A DNA stretch of 64,000 nucleotides, taken from Methylococcus capsulatus str. Texas = ATCC 19069 (GTDB taxonomy: Bacteria; Pseudomonadota; Gammaproteobacteria; Methylococcales; Methylococcaceae). Positions 61,699 to 64,000 of the stretch are shown in pieces. The notes below the pieces were generated by a model. That model saw only the letters and a program-made list of their open reading frames with translations, was not told where the DNA came from and made no database searches. The position numbers were made by a program, and so were the translations under genes. The DNA is taken from assembly GCF_000424685.1 (NCBI RefSeq), contig NZ_KE384224.1, forward strand, positions 434,001-498,000, in the 5' to 3' direction. Each line of letters begins with the position of its first letter. Position 1 is the stretch's first letter.

Positions 61699-64000
61699 AT
61701 GAGTGACGTAACAGTGAGACAACTGGCCGGGATCGTGGGCATTCCTCTCGACCGGCTGCTCCATCAGCTTGGAGATGCGGGTCTTCAGATCTCCGACGCG
61801 GACGACGTACTGAGCGATGCTGAAAAGATGAAACTGCTCAATCACCTGCGCCAGAGTCATGGCAAGGTGCAGGAAAGTGTGACCGAGCCCAAAAGGGTCA
61901 CGCTCCAGCGGCGCTCCGTCACCGAGCTGAAACAGGGCACGGTGCCGGGCAAGGGGGCGAAAACGATCAGCGTGGAAGTGCGCAAGAAGCGCACTTACGT
62001 CAAGCGCAGCGAACTGCCCGAGACCAGCGACCGCCTTTCCGAAGCCGAACAGGCGCGGCGGGCACTCGAGGAACAGCAGCAACGCGAACTGGCCGAACAG
62101 GAGGCGCGCCGGCAGCAGGAAGAGATGCTCCGCGAGCAGGCGGCCGAAGAAGAGCGCCGCAGGCAGGAAGAAGCCGCTCGCACCGCCGAAGAGCGCCGGC
62201 GCCGGGATGAGGAAGAACGTCAAGCCACCGCCGAGCGCGAAACGGTGGCAGCTAAACCGGCACCCGTCGCCGCTCCTCCGATTCCGCGCCCGGCGCCTGA
62301 ACCGCGTCCCCCTGCTCGCCCATCAGCTGGCAAACCCAAGGCCGAGGCACCTCGCGCTCATCCGGCCGAACGCGAGACGGAAGCGCGGGGCGACAAGCGT
62401 AGCGCGGGCCTGAGCCGGAAAGACGAATACCGCGAACTGCAGGGTGACGATTTCCGCAAAGGCGGCGGTAAAAGGAAAAAACCAAAAACCGGCAGGCCGA
62501 TGCTCATGCCCGAGCAGAAGCACGGTTTCGAGAAGCCGACCGCCCCTATCGTTTATGAAGTCGCCGTTCCAGAATCCATCACGGTCTCGGATTTGGCCCA
62601 GCGTATGTCGGTCAAGGGCGTCGAGGTCATCAAAGCCCTGATGAAGATGGGGGTGATGGCGACCATCAACCAAGTGCTGGACCAGGAAACCGCGATTCTG
62701 GTGGTCGAGGAAATGGGCCACAAGGCTATCGCACAGAAGGAAGACGACCTGGAAGCGGAAATCATGGCCAATCTCGCCGCCGAGGCCGAAGCCCCGCAGC
62801 TGCCGCGTCCGCCAGTGGTCACCATCATGGGCCACGTCGACCACGGCAAGACCTCGCTGCTGGACTATATCCGCAAATCGCGGGTCGCCGCCGGCGAAGC
62901 CGGCGGCATCACCCAGCACATCGGCGCCTACCAGGTCAAGACCGACCACGGCTCCATCACATTCCTCGACACGCCCGGCCATGCCGCGTTCACCGCGATG
63001 CGGGCCCGCGGCGCCAAAGTCACCGACATCGTGGTACTGGTCGTTGCAGCCGACGACGGCGTGATGCCGCAGACCCGGGAGGCCGTGGAGCACTCCCGCG
63101 CGGCCGGTGTGCCCCTGGTGGTCGCCATGAACAAGATGGACAAGGCCGATGCCGATCCCGACCGGGTCAAGCAGGAGCTGGTCGGACTCAACGTGGTCCC
63201 CGAAGAATGGGGGGGCGACGTACAGTTCGTCCCGGTATCCGCCAAAACCGGCGCAGGCATCGACACCTTGCTGGATGCCATCCTGGTCCAGGCGGAAGTG
63301 CTCGAACTCAAGGCGCCCGTGGCTATCCCGGCCGCCGGTGTGGTGCTGGAATCGAAGCTGGAAAAGGGACGCGGACCGGTGGCCGACATCCTGATCCAGC
63401 GCGGCACTCTGAAGAAAGGCGACTTCCTGCTCTGCGGCAAGGAAATCGGCCGTGTCCGTGCCATGTTCAACGAAAATGGCAAACCACTGAAGGAAGCCGG
63501 CCCCTCGGCACCCATCGAGGTACTGGGGCTTTCGGGCGCGCCGGAAGCGGGCGATGAATTCATCGTGGTGGCCGACGAGCGCAAGGCGCGCGAAATCGCC
63601 CTGCACCGCGAAGAAAAACTGCGCAGCACCAAGCTGGCCGCGCAGCAGGCCGCCAAGCTGGAGGACGTGTTTTCGCTCATGGGCAGTGAAGAGACCATCG
63701 ACCTCAACCTGGTCATCAAGGCCGATGTCCAGGGCAGCCTGGAGGCGTTGCGGAGCGCGCTGACCGAACTGTCCACCGACAAGGTCAAGGTGAGGGTGAT
63801 CGGCAGCGGCGTCGGCGGCATTTCCGAAACCGATGCCAACCTGGCTCTGGCCTCCAATGCCATCCTGATCGGCTTCAACGTCCGCGCCGACGGCAGCGCC
63901 CGCAAACTGATCGAGGAACGGGGCATCGATCTGCATTACTACAGCGTGATCTACAACGCCATCGACGAGGTCAAGAAGTCCATCAACGGCATGCTGGAAC
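61699..64000 (+). CDS. infB: Translation initiation factor IF-2, 3' end outside window
   Basis: At least 767 codons without a stop to the right edge. It starts [20 protein letters not shown], has a long charged Glu/Arg/Ala linker (residues about 100-260), an IF2 N-terminal repeat ([20 protein letters not shown]), the GTPase motifs [17 protein letters not shown] and NKMD, and part of the later barrel domains. It brings initiator tRNA to the ribosome. Follows nusA by 34 bp, the universal order. Confidence 0.97.
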   Translation, partial: MSDVTVRQLAGIVGIPLDRLLHQLGDAGLQISDADDVLSDAEKMKLLNHLRQSHGKVQESVTEPKRVTLQRRSVTELKQGTVPGKGAKTISVEVRKKRTYVKRSELPETSDRLSEAEQARRALEEQQQRELAEQEARRQQEEMLREQAAEEERRRQEEAARTAEERRRRDEEERQATAERETVAAKPAPVAAPPIPRPAPEPRPPARPSAGKPKAEAPRAHPAERETEARGDKRSAGLSRKDEYRELQGDDFRKGGGKRKKPKTGRPMLMPEQKHGFEKPTAPIVYEVAVPESITVSDLAQRMSVKGVEVIKALMKMGVMATINQVLDQETAILVVEEMGHKAIAQKEDDLEAEIMANLAAEAEAPQLPRPPVVTIMGHVDHGKTSLLDYIRKSRVAAGEAGGITQHIGAYQVKTDHGSITFLDTPGHAAFTAMRARGAKVTDIVVLVVAADDGVMPQTREAVEHSRAAGVPLVVAMNKMDKADADPDRVKQELVGLNVVPEEWGGDVQFVPVSAKTGAGIDTLLDAILVQAEVLELKAPVAIPAAGVVLESKLEKGRGPVADILIQRGTLKKGDFLLCGKEIGRVRAMFNENGKPLKEAGPSAPIEVLGLSGAPEAGDEFIVVADERKAREIALHREEKLRSTKLAAQQAAKLEDVFSLMGSEETIDLNLVIKADVQGSLEALRSALTELSTDKVKVRVIGSGVGGISETDANLALASNAILIGFNVRADGSARKLIEERGIDLHYYSVIYNAIDEVKKSINGMLE

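Overview
The window reads as chromosome of a high-GC gammaproteobacterium. A Methylococcus-like methanotroph is the best guess, from gene order and remembered protein similarity; no methane-oxidation gene lies in the window, so the genus is an inference. Gene density is high, start/stop overlaps are common, and most of the content is housekeeping.

Layout. 1-5.7 kb: molybdate uptake (two ModA-type binding proteins, ModB, ModC and, cut by the left edge, a small Mop protein), with a divergent Porin O/P gene behind a ModE-like operator. 5.7-8.5 kb: a decayed TauD-type dioxygenase, a nitroreductase, a peptide deformylase and a second decayed gene. 8.5-15.3 kb: Bfd ferredoxin and a ferritin, an ABC-F ATPase, small membrane proteins, an unusual metallopeptidase-like/cysteine-cluster fusion and a RodZ-like protein. 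15.4-21.6 kb: a tripartite RND efflux pump. 21.7-36.2 kb: a complete complex I operon, nuoA-B-CD-E-F-G-H-I-J-K-L-M-N.

36.3-44.1 kb is the accessory part. It holds two decayed IS3-family elements, an ACR3 arsenite exporter, an integrase-like protein with a degraded active site, a DNA-binding-only ModE protein, a tRNA-Val, and a mercury operon (merR divergent from merT-P-F-A, followed by a merD stub) with a textbook 19-bp-spacer MerR promoter.

44.2-64 kb returns to core genes: ffh and, 7 kb away, the 4.5S RNA gene; ubiC-ubiA; a tusDCB-dsrC/tusE sulfur relay set; bepA; dnaX-ybaB-recR; a HIT protein; the complete EF-P modification set (efp, epmA, epmB); lpxH; and rimP-nusA-infB, with infB running off the right edge.

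Most noteworthy: (1) a 42-bp sequence repeated twice, 72 bp apart, folding into several hairpins and inserted in frame in the extreme N-terminus of nuoG, a candidate palindromic mobile element in a coding gene; (2) a possible split molybdate regulon, in which a ModE with no molybdate-binding domain, a separate Mop protein and a ModE-like operator before the porin lie in one window; (3) a perfect 25-bp palindrome upstream of the ferritin gene; (4) a metallopeptidase-like/YkgJ fusion; (5) terminator-like hairpins in the rimP-nusA leader and directly before lpxH. No CRISPR array and no intact transposon were seen.
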